DNA of 8,877 bases from positions 1 to 8,877 of the forward strand of contig JAFAKI010000024.1 of the NCBI GenBank assembly GCA_019235595.1, in the 5' to 3' direction. The notes beneath the pieces were generated by a model, which saw only the letters and a program-made list of their open reading frames with translations, did no database searches and was not told the DNA's origin. The translations under genes were made by a program, and so were the position numbers. The DNA is from Mucilaginibacter sp. (lineage in GTDB: Bacteria > Bacteroidota > Bacteroidia > Sphingobacteriales > Sphingobacteriaceae). This document shows, piece by piece, positions 1 to 7,000 of the stretch; the stretch's first letter is position 1; every line of letters starts with the position of its first letter.

Positions 1-2
1 TT

Positions 3-1394
3 GCTGCACCACCTGTCGGCGATCTGCGCTGGAAAGCACCCCAACCTGCAAAACACTGGGATGGGGTAAGAAAGTGTATTGCCTTTAGTGCGAGCCCTAT
101 GCAGGCTAAGCCCGTGCCATTTATGGTGTACACATCTGAGTTTTTGATACCTGAAGCGCCTATTAGCGAAGATTGCCTGTATCTGAACATTTGGACCGGC
201 GCAAAAACCAAAGCCGATAAACGTCCTGTCTTTGTTTATATCTATGGCGGCGGTTTTACCAGCGGCGGCAGCGCCTGCCCGATATATGATGGTGAAGCCA
301 TGGCAAAAAAAGGCGTCGTGTTTGTTTCGATCAATTACAGGGTAGGGGTATTTGGTTTTCTGGCGCATCCGGAGTTAACCAAGGAGGCAGACGGTAAATC
401 ATCAGGGAACTATGCGCTGCTTGACCAGGTGGCAGCCCTGAAATGGATAAAGAGAAACATAGCGGCCTTTGGTGGCGATCCGGGCAATGTAACCATCGGC
501 GGACAGTCGGCAGGTTCCATGAGTGTAAACTGCCTGGTCGCTTCGCCGTTAAGCAAAGGCCTGTTTAGCAAAGCCATTGCCGAAAGCGGCTCTTTGGTGG
601 TTAAAAACCCCTTGCTGGCATCAAATACATTAGAAGCTGCGGAAACACAGGGGGCAAAGCTGGCCGAAAAAGCAGGGGCAAAAACATTGGCAGAAATGAG
701 GGCCATGCCGGCAGATGAGGTATTGAAAAAGTTCCAGGGAAGGTTTGCTCCAATTGTGGATGGCTATGTGTTGCCTGAATCGGTGGCTGATATTTTCGCG
801 GCCAACAAGCAAAATCATATTGCGCTGATCACCGGGTGGAATTACGATGAATTTGGCGGTCCGACCAAGAGCAAGGAAGATTTTAGAAAGCAGGCTCAGG
901 CACAATATGGCACAGACGCGGAAATTTTTCTGAAATATTTTCCTGCCGAAACAGATGAGCAGTCCAAAGACTCTCAGTCGAAACTTTCCCGCGATCAGAT
1001 ATTTGCCGTTGCCGGATTCAAATGGGCGGCATTGCAAAGCAAATATGCCAACTCGCCGGTATATGTATATAACTTCGACCGTAAAGTACCGGCTGAAGGT
1101 GATATGAAAAAATATGGCGCCTTCCACACTGCCGAAGTTCCTTACATGCTGGACAACCTAAAATTTTTGAATAACCGCCCCTTTGAGCAGGCCGACAAGG
1201 AACTGGCTAAATTAATGTCGGGTTATTGGGTGAACTTTATCAAAACGGGGAACCCTAATGGTGCCGGATTACCAGAATGGCCAAAGTACAACACCACCAG
1301 CTACAAGATAAAAGCGTTTGACGCCAGATCGACGACCGAGACACTGCCGGATAAAGATGGACTTGCTTTTTTATTGTCGAAAATTGAGAAATAG
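3..1394 (+). CDS. Carboxylesterase type B (COesterase), 5'-truncated by window edge
   Basis: Serine hydrolase of the carboxylesterase/para-nitrobenzyl esterase family, which cleaves carboxylic esters; the natural substrate cannot be told. The reading frame is open from base 3, before the first ATG at 99, and already encodes the family motif PPVGDLRWKAPQP. The true start is therefore off the left edge, and the visible 463 residues lack roughly the first 50-70, including any signal peptide. Counting from base 3: SEDCLYLNIW follows the N-terminal part, the oxyanion-hole run GGG is at 82-84, the nucleophile is Ser169 in GGQSAGS (codon 507-509), the acid is probably Glu283 in GWNYDEFGG, and the histidine is His375 in GAFHTAEVPYM. 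The triad is complete and the C-terminus has the usual family length, so the gene appears functional. Many relatives are exported in Bacteroidota. It ends in TAG and is followed by a palindrome and a terminator. Confidence 0.95.
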   Translation, partial: AAPPVGDLRWKAPQPAKHWDGVRKCIAFSASPMQAKPVPFMVYTSEFLIPEAPISEDCLYLNIWTGAKTKADKRPVFVYIYGGGFTSGGSACPIYDGEAMAKKGVVFVSINYRVGVFGFLAHPELTKEADGKSSGNYALLDQVAALKWIKRNIAAFGGDPGNVTIGGQSAGSMSVNCLVASPLSKGLFSKAIAESGSLVVKNPLLASNTLEAAETQGAKLAEKAGAKTLAEMRAMPADEVLKKFQGRFAPIVDGYVLPESVADIFAANKQNHIALITGWNYDEFGGPTKSKEDFRKQAQAQYGTDAEIFLKYFPAETDEQSKDSQSKLSRDQIFAVAGFKWAALQSKYANSPVYVYNFDRKVPAEGDMKKYGAFHTAEVPYMLDNLKFLNNRPFEQADKELAKLMSGYWVNFIKTGNPNGAGLPEWPKYNTTSYKIKAFDARSTTETLPDKDGLAFLLSKIEK

Positions 1395-1403
1395 GGTCCG
1401 GAA

Positions 1404-1535
1404 AATATCGAACACCGAATTTCCAATATTGAATGATGAAGGACAGAGAGAATATCGAACATCGAATGCTGAATGTCGAATATTAAAGTGCAACTACTTC
1501 GTTATTCAACATTCAGCATTCGTTATTCGACATTC
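1404..1535. repeat. Long imperfect palindrome with a partial direct copy upstream
   Basis: Positions 1450-1489 pair with 1496-1535 around a six-base loop (1490-1495). By eye 33 of 40 positions are Watson-Crick pairs plus one G-T wobble, all in register with no bulge. The core shared by both arms is CGAATGCTGAATGT and its complement. A related half-copy lies just before: 1404-1420 matches 1451-1467 at 16 of 17 bases. The element sits between the esterase stop and its terminator and is non-coding; the open frame over it is low-complexity. This is the style of dispersed intergenic palindrome seen in Sphingobacteriaceae genomes, but copy number cannot be judged from one window. It would form a long RNA hairpin in the esterase 3' UTR. 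Confidence 0.8.
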
Positions 1536-1570
1536 AATCGTTGGGTTTCTTAGAATCAGGGAAAATTAAC

Positions 1571-1597
1571 AAAGGGCCTGAAAGAGCCCTTTTTTTT
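1571..1597 (+). terminator. Rho-independent terminator after the esterase
   Basis: A seven-base-pair stem AAAGGGC (1571-1577) / GCCCTTT (1586-1592) with an eight-base loop runs into a T tract at 1590-1597. The orientation fits the end of the esterase transcript, about 180 bases past its stop. Read on the minus strand the stem is followed by a weaker T-rich stretch, so it may also limit read-through from the small gene at 1640-1792. Confidence 0.85.
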
Positions 1598-1639
1598 ATG
1601 TTATAAGATTAGTTTCAGGTTAAAGGTTGGAATTTTTTG

Positions 1640-1792
1640 TTATTTCCAAAGATGAAATACCATGGAAACTACAGTGATAACAATGCCTACAGTAACCGCA
1701 ATTAGGCCAATAACAGACCATACAACCATGTAGTGTTCCTTGTGTGGTTCGCCTGCCACCACCTCTTCAAAAGATTGCCTTATTTTTCTCAT
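1640..1792 (-). CDS. Small single-pass membrane protein, 50 residues, unknown function
   Basis: A 50-codon ORF running from ATG (1792-1790) to TAA (1642-1640). The first 21 residues are charged and polar, starting MRKIRQSFEEVV and going on to GEPHKEHY. They are followed by one hydrophobic helix of about 25 residues (about 22-46, VVWSVIGLIAVTVGI and on) and a short HLWK tail. This bipartite pattern with a clean stop right after the helix is unlikely by chance, so I call it a gene. I do not recognise the family. The charged N-terminus would be predicted cytoplasmic, though topology is uncertain. It lies downstream of the lipoprotein gene on the same strand, but a strong terminator at 1955-1986 separates them, so it probably has its own promoter in 1793-1954; I see no convincing one. 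No clear Shine-Dalgarno is present, which is normal for Bacteroidota. Confidence 0.6.
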   Translation of the reverse strand: MRKIRQSFEEVVAGEPHKEHYMVVWSVIGLIAVTVGIVITVVSMVFHLWK

Positions 1793-1954
1793 GGGGAAAA
1801 GAATTAATTTATCACTATAAAGGCAATAAGAGTGCCATTCCGATTTAGGTTGTTTTGGGAAAGCGCAAAGGATGAGGTGTTTAAAAAATTCCCCAAAGTG
1901 AGTAATGTGGTTTTCCCGACAGGAAAAATTATACCCCCAGCGAAATCAGAACAC

Positions 1955-1986
1955 AAAAAAAAACGGCAGGTGGGGATCCTGCCGTT
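1955..1986 (-). terminator. Rho-independent terminator after the lipoprotein gene
   Basis: A nine-base-pair perfect stem (1962-1970 AACGGCAGG with 1978-1986 CCTGCCGTT) encloses a seven-base loop. On the plus strand it is preceded by nine A residues at 1955-1963, which give a U tract on the minus strand. It lies about 22 bases beyond the stop of the minus-strand lipoprotein gene and clearly terminates it. Confidence 0.9.
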
Positions 1987-2008
1987 CATGTTGTTTTTTG
2001 ACAATTTA

Positions 2009-2731
2009 TCAATTGTCATGGTCTCGTTCGTGTTCTCTGAATTCCGACCATCCGCACCGGGCTATATTCCATCTCATTTTCCAATAAAGATCGGTGTTTG
2101 ATGTTTTGCTGATGATGATTTTACCACCGGTAACTTTGGCCTTGTCTAAATCAGCTTCAGTAATGCCTTTGGTTAGCCTGCCCAACTGCAAATCCAAAAT
2201 CGCAGTATAGTTGGTTTTACCGTTGATGTCAATATTCTTTTCTTCAACTGTTATAGTAGCGTGTCCACTCAATATGAACTCAATAGGAATTACTTTCGCG
2301 CTGTCGTTCTTAAAGGTTCCTGTTACCACTAGCGGCGGCACAGTGTCAGTGCGTTCAAGAAAAGCAGTGATCTCAATTTCTTTGTAAACACCGGTATCCA
2401 AAGTAACATAAGTTTGGAGCGGTGTTAGCGCGAATAGATCTACATTGGTTAAATTGTTGGATTCAATTTCGATAGACACGCCCTTCCTTTTGGCTTCAAA
2501 GGCAAACCTGCCGATGTTGGCGTCACCTGCGGTCCACACTAATCCTGGAATTGAAGAAACTGAGTCTGGCGGAAGGCTGGCCAGATTGGCGCTCGTTGCC
2601 GCCAGTGAAAATGACAGCTGGGCCGTTGACGACGGCACAACCGATTTGTTGCTGCTCCCCTTTTTACAGGCAGCAAATGATATTATTGCTAATATCATTG
2701 TGGTAATAATGCTGGTTCTGACTGTTTTCAT
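2009..2731 (-). CDS. Predicted lipoprotein of unknown function
   Basis: A 240-residue protein starting MKTVRTSII with a positively charged N-terminus, a hydrophobic stretch to about residue 21 and a lipobox-like SFAAC. Cys22 would be the acylated residue, followed by KKGSSNKS, a typical flexible linker. The residues after the cysteine are basic and not acidic, so the known Bacteroidota surface-export signal is not obvious and periplasmic anchoring is as likely. The rest is beta-rich, with alternating hydrophobic stretches such as FALTPLQTYVTLDTG, YKEIEITAFL and NYTAILDLQLG. The C-terminus is charged (EHERDHDN). No catalytic motif is visible and I do not recognise the family; the pattern loosely recalls small beta-sandwich lipoproteins such as DUF4382-like proteins, but this is a guess. 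It looks monocistronic, with a terminator immediately after it. A weak -7-like TAGTTTTA lies on the minus strand at 2781-2774, about 43 bases upstream of the start. Confidence 0.8.
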   Translation of the reverse strand: MKTVRTSIITTMILAIISFAACKKGSSNKSVVPSSTAQLSFSLAATSANLASLPPDSVSSIPGLVWTAGDANIGRFAFEAKRKGVSIEIESNNLTNVDLFALTPLQTYVTLDTGVYKEIEITAFLERTDTVPPLVVTGTFKNDSAKVIPIEFILSGHATITVEEKNIDINGKTNYTAILDLQLGRLTKGITEADLDKAKVTGGKIIISKTSNTDLYWKMRWNIARCGWSEFREHERDHDN

Positions 2732-2925
2732 GGTTTTTAATTTAGTTATTGTAACAGATATTTTACATTACAATAAAACTACATTTGAACGAGAATTATT
2801 GTTTAAAAAATTTTCAACATTTCGTTAAATGAAAGTGTTAAGATTTAGGCTTTTAGTTTACACAAATTTTTTGTATACAACTAATTGATAAATAGAAGCT
2901 TGTGTGTTTGTGCCTTTTTGGGAGG

Positions 2926-2976
2926 AAAAAAACGGCAGGGGCCACTATGAACCACAATAACCTCTCACCCCTGCCG
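2926..2976 (-). terminator. Long-loop hairpin with U tract; orphan terminator or attenuator
   Basis: Perfect nine-base-pair arms CGGCAGGGG (2933-2941) and CCCCTGCCG (2968-2976) enclose a 26-base loop. On the minus strand the second arm is followed at once by seven U residues (the A run 2926-2932). This is the form of an intrinsic terminator, yet no ordinary gene ends here: the next minus-strand gene starts about 195 bases downstream. It therefore either ends a short untranslated RNA or acts as a leader attenuator for the lipoprotein gene. Confidence 0.6.
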
Positions 2977-3000
2977 CCTAATTAATGACAGTCGTGCCAT
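2965..3000 (-). CDS. Possible 11-residue leader peptide (MARLSLIRRQG)
   Basis: A short ORF on the minus strand from ATG (3000-2998) to TGA (2967-2965) would encode MARLSLIRRQG. Its last three codons (CGG CAG GGG) are exactly the 5' arm of the hairpin at 2968-2976, and its stop is the first codon of the loop. A ribosome finishing the peptide would cover that arm, the arrangement expected of a translation-dependent attenuator. No ribosome binding site is recognisable, and an ORF this short can arise by chance. A 12-codon ORF also exists on the opposite strand (2947-2985). Treat as tentative. Confidence 0.25.
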   Translation of the reverse strand: MARLSLIRRQG

Positions 3001-3118
3001 TAGCGTTCAACCATAATAATTACGATTTAAATGATAGCGCGGTTGCCTTTGGCTGATTTTTTTTAACAAAACATAATGCCTATAAAACGCTTATTGATTA
3101 AAATTGCAACAAATTGGT

Positions 3119-3973
3119 ATGGTTATAAAATACAGTGCTATCCGTAAAATATTTATACTTTCAAGTTTTATAATCCTGTCAGCGCTTTCTCAGCCTGTTC
3201 TGGCCCAGCAGGTTAAAAAAAAACATCACCATAAAAAGACATCTGAAGACGGCACAGCATTACCTGCTTTTAGCTTCAAAACAATTATTATCGATCCAGG
3301 GCATGGGGGTAAAGACCCAGGTGCACACGGGGCCTACTCCAAAGAGAAAAATGTAACGCTGGCGATAGCCAAAAAGCTTCGGAACGCATTGAACGAGCAG
3401 ATGCCATCGATTAATACCGTGATGACGCGCACCACAGATGAGTTTATCGAGTTGCACCGACGCGACGATATTGCAAGCGAACATAAAGGCAACCTGTTCA
3501 TATCCATCCATTGCAATTCATCGCCCGAAAAGGTGAGCCCTGATCGTGGCGTGCTGATCCTCGTGTATGGATACCATCGGGCGGGCGAGCAGTTTGAAGC
3601 GCTACGCGAAAACGCATCTATATTTATTGAGAAGGATTATAAATCAAAATACAATGGCTATGGCGAGAATAGCGCCGTTAATACCATCGTGCTGAGTAAC
3701 TTTCAGCAAAAATACCGTAAGGAGTGCATCCATTTTGGTGATCTGGTAAATCACGAGTTTAAGAAAGTAGACGGGCGCCGTAGTCTTGGCGTGCGCGAAC
3801 AGGGGGTATTGGTATTGCAACAAAGCGCGATGCCCGCAGTGTTGATTGAAACCGGATATATTAATAACCCTAAAGATGAGGCTTACCTTAATTCAGTCGA
3901 AGGGCAATCTGAAATTGTGCAGTCTATTATACGGGCCATTAAGAAGTACCGGGAGAGTTTTGAACAGAAGTGA
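3119..3973 (+). CDS. N-acetylmuramoyl-L-alanine amidase (Amidase_3), exported
   Basis: Zinc hydrolase that cleaves the amide bond between N-acetylmuramic acid and L-alanine in peptidoglycan, acting in the periplasm in septal splitting or wall turnover. The frame opens with an upstream TTG at 3104, but I choose the ATG at 3119 because it directly begins a normal signal peptide: MVIKYSAIRK, a hydrophobic core, then PVLA, with likely cleavage before QQ. That gives 284 residues. A basic histidine-rich linker (KKKHHHKK) follows the signal. The Amidase_3 domain has His62 in IDPGHGGKDPGA, Glu76 in KEKNVTL and His131 in SIHCNS as zinc ligands, and Glu244 in VLIETGYINN as the catalytic acid/base, so the active site is complete. 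The domain is of AmiA/AmiC type, with no LysM or SPOR domain visible. It is transcribed alone and converges on the NRPS gene. Confidence 0.95.
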   Translation: MVIKYSAIRKIFILSSFIILSALSQPVLAQQVKKKHHHKKTSEDGTALPAFSFKTIIIDPGHGGKDPGAHGAYSKEKNVTLAIAKKLRNALNEQMPSINTVMTRTTDEFIELHRRDDIASEHKGNLFISIHCNSSPEKVSPDRGVLILVYGYHRAGEQFEALRENASIFIEKDYKSKYNGYGENSAVNTIVLSNFQQKYRKECIHFGDLVNHEFKKVDGRRSLGVREQGVLVLQQSAMPAVLIETGYINNPKDEAYLNSVEGQSEIVQSIIRAIKKYRESFEQK

Positions 3974-3975
3974 GA

Positions 3976-4009
3976 GTTGATTGGGTTGAATGGTTGATTA
4001 AGTTGAATG
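3976..4009. repeat. Two tandem copies of a 17-base unit
   Basis: GTTGATTGGGTTGAATG (3976-3992) is followed immediately by GTTGATTAAGTTGAATG (3993-4009), 15 of 17 bases alike, and then by a partial third copy GGTTGAC. It begins two bases after the amidase stop. It looks like simple local duplication in a 3' UTR; no function is apparent. Confidence 0.6.
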
Positions 4010-4049
4010 GGTTGACTAAACTACCTTATTGTTTTGTTTCGGCATACCC

Positions 4050-4085
4050 AGATTTGACAACTTTTAAAAAAAAGTTGTCAAATCT
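4050..4085. terminator. Perfect 16-bp palindrome, probable bidirectional terminator
   Basis: AGATTTGACAACTTTT (4050-4065) and its exact reverse complement (4070-4085) flank a four-base A loop. The site lies between the converging amidase and NRPS genes, 76 bases from one stop and 13 from the other. The stem is AT-rich and its U tracts are mostly internal, so it differs from the GC-stem terminators elsewhere in this window. It may be a dispersed intergenic palindrome that also works as a terminator in both directions. Confidence 0.7.
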
Positions 4086-4098
4086 TAAAATTCAGTGA

Positions 4099-7000
4099 TT
4101 ATTTTTTCAGGTACGATTCAATGACGTCGACAACATTTTTTACAGCGGGTAGTTTAAAAAAGTCGACATGTTTGGTATCAATGATCTCAACAGAGACATT
4201 ACCGTTGATATGTTCGGCCCATAGTTTTTTAAAGATCGAATTTCGGTAAACCTGTATCTTTTTGTATTCGGACCAGTGGCCGTCGGGGCTTGATTCATAG
4301 ATCAACACCATATCGCCATTATATTTATCTGTGGGCTCATATTGTTCATGCAGATCTAATACTTTATTTTGCGTTTCAACATCTACTTTTACGTCTTGCC
4401 CCTCCTTTTGCCCTTTTATCGCCAGTTTCAGCAGGTGCGGAATACGGGTATGTAGGTATCTGAATTTATTACCAGGGCTGATATAGTTGAAAACCCTGAT
4501 CTCATCGCGCATTCTGCGACTTAGCAACATGCCTTTTGCGGGGAATGATGGGAAATAACTGATTGCTGCCAGCAATCCTATTTTATGGTTAGCCCGTTGT
4601 AATTGTACGGCAACTTCTAATATAGTCCTTGCACCCATGCTGTAGCCCACCAGTCCGTATGGGCTATCCGGGTAGAGCTGTTTCATGAACGGAATAAGAT
4701 ACCCTACATACTCCTGCAAGTTCTTGAAGGGGAAATGTTCGGTGTCCTCAGTATAAATAATACCGTATAGCGGGTTTTCGCCCTTGAAGGTATAGACTAA
4801 ATAATTAAAAATTGCCGGATAGCTGCTCCACGGCGGGAACACGAATATGGGCATCCCAACACCTTCTTTCAACAAAAAAACCGGGCTTACTTTATCTATC
4901 GTATGGGAATCAATTCTTTCTGCCAATTGCCGGATAGTCGGCAACTGATATAAACTTGCTACCGTTACATTGGCCCGCATGGTAGAATTTATCTTGTTGA
5001 TGGTCCTGATGGCTACCATTGAGCTTCCGCCCAGGTCAAAGAAATCATCGTCAATTCCGATACGGGTCATATTTAAAATTTCCTGCCATATTATTGCCAG
5101 TTTCTTTTCTGTATCCGTAACAGCGGCAGTGAAGTGTTCCAGTTGCGGGCGGTGACGTTCATCAGGCATCGGCAGCGATTTGCGGTCTATTTTGCCATTG
5201 GAAGTTAAGGGAATTACCGCTACATTCACATAATAGGTGGGTACCATGTATTTCGGAAGCTGCTCCTTCAGGAAGTTCCTTAGTTCGCTGGGCTCTGCAT
5301 TCCCGGTGGTATAAGCTATCAGTTCTCTTTCCTGCCCGGTTACTACGCGGGCCACCACAACAGCCTCTTTCACTGCGTTATGCGTTTGTAATACGGCCGA
5401 TATCTCATCCAGTTCAATGCGGAAACCACGTATCTTTACCTGGTCGTCAATACGGCCCATGCATTCGATATTGCCATCCGGCAGCCAGCGGCCTATATCA
5501 CCCGTTTTATACATGCGTTCGCCCGGCCTGAAAGGGTTGGCCACAAACTTTTCAGCAGTCAGCTCCGGGCGGTTCAAATAGCCGCGGGTTATGCCTGTTC
5601 CGGAAATGTGCAATTCTCCGGCCACACCTATCGGCAGTAATTGCCCCCGCTCATTTAAAACATACACGTATTCGCCTATAAGCGGCTTGCCGATATTAAC
5701 TTTTGTGCTGTCGTGTACCGGCAGGCAGGTGCTAAATATAGTAGCCTCGGTAGGCCCATATCCATTGAGGACGGAAACCTGTGGCAATTCTTTGCGCAGA
5801 TCATTATACATCTTTTCGGGCAAAGCCTCACCGCCAATGATCAGGATGTCCAAAGTGGATAATTGACTATAGCATGAACTTACTGCTGTAAGCTGCTTAA
5901 GACGTGAAGGGGTGAGCTGCAAAATATTAATCTGGTGTTCATTCAATTGGACCAGTATCTGTAGTGGGTCAATCTCGTCCATTACATGCACATGCACCCC
6001 CACGCTTAATGTACCCAGAAGCTCCAGTACCGAGATATCAAATGTATAGGTGGTTAATGCTGCCAGCTTCATCCCGGGTTTAAAACCAAAACGTTCGGTA
6101 ATGTTCTGGTTGAAGCAGGCCAGGTTACCATGTTCCACCATCACCCCTTTAGGCTTGCCCGTGGAGCCGGAGGTGTAAAGCACATATGCCAGGTTAGACA
6201 GCCCGCTGATGTGCGAAGGATTTTGCTTGCTGTAATTGTTTTGCTGTTGCTTAAACTTGTCGAGCTCTTCCGGGTTGATCATCACCTTACACTTGCTGTC
6301 TTCAAGCATGTAAGAAATACGGTCGTCCGGGTAAAACGGATCTATCGGAACATAAGCTGCCCCCGATTTGAGTACGCCCAACATGGCTATTACCATCCAT
6401 TCGCTTCTGTTTAATAGTATGCCCACAAGATCATCGGCCTCAATATGGTAATTGGCACGCAGATAGTTTGCCAGTTGGTTGCTTATCTCGTTAAGCTCCC
6501 TGTAGGTTAGCTCCGTTTCCCCGAAAGCCAATATCCCGGTATCTGGGTTTTGTGCCGCCTGCTTTTCAAATTGTGCTATGATGGTTTCGGTTGGCAACTG
6601 TATGGCAGTAATGTCATTAAATTCTTCCAGCAATTGTTTTTTTTCTTCATCGCTAACCAGCTCTATCGTCGTCAAATTTTGGTCTGGTGCATACGCTACC
6701 GCTGTTATGATATTTTTCAGGTGTTGCAGCATCCGTTTGGCCTGCCCTTCATCGTAAACCTCAGTATTGTAGTCCAATTTAAGTATGAGCCCGTCTTCAG
6801 ATTCAGAAAAGATGAAGCTCACATCGGCCTGATTATTCGTTTTCGGGTGATCGCCGTGCCTTGCCGCTGTTTGCAAAAGCACCATCACATTAAATAAATG
6901 CCTGCGGTCGGTTTTATGCAGTTGGTTTAGGGTGTCGACCAACTCGTTATACGTATATTGCCTGTGTTCAAAGGCATTTAATGCCACTTCCCTAACATGC

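Larger units (their letters stand above)
2732..3118. other. Gene-free divergent spacer between lipoprotein and amidase genes
   Basis: 387 bases with no credible long ORF, holding promoters for the two divergent genes. Visible items are: a weak Bacteroidota -7-like TAGTTTTA on the minus strand (2781-2774) without a good -33 partner; a perfect 10-base palindrome TTGTATACAA at 2871-2880, overlapping an inverted repeat TACACAAA (2859-2866) / TTTGTATA (2870-2877) that could be a protein-binding site; and the hairpin at 2926-2976, listed separately. From 2990 to 3118 the sequence is AT-rich with no clear TTTG/TAnnTTTG promoter pair for the amidase. Confidence 0.5.

Noticed and set aside
630..1127. 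165-codon minus-strand ORF opposite the esterase
   Set aside because: Shadow of a gene with a complete catalytic triad; the product is low-complexity and cysteine/phenylalanine-rich with no recognisable domain.
1318..1569. 83-codon plus-strand ORF over the esterase end and palindrome
   Set aside because: It overlaps the esterase in another frame, and its later part is translation of the palindromic repeat.
1804..2019. 71-codon minus-strand ORF between the lipoprotein gene and the small membrane protein
   Set aside because: It starts inside the lipoprotein gene's end, runs across its terminator hairpin, and has no domain-like pattern.
2933..2976. Riboswitch (cobalamin- or TPP-like) at the long-loop hairpin, because of a GCCACT motif
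   Set aside because: None of the other conserved core elements of those aptamers is present.
2947..2985. 12-codon plus-strand ORF (MNHNNLSPLPPN) across the 2933-2976 hairpin
   Set aside because: The U tract of the hairpin faces the minus strand, so a plus-strand leader role is less likely; length alone is no evidence.
3041..3065. GCC-TTT-GGC followed by a T run, possible terminator upstream of the amidase
   Set aside because: The stem is only three base pairs with a three-base loop, too weak to support.
3104..3118. TTG start for the amidase
   Set aside because: The ATG at 3119 gives a normal signal peptide and is the stronger start codon.
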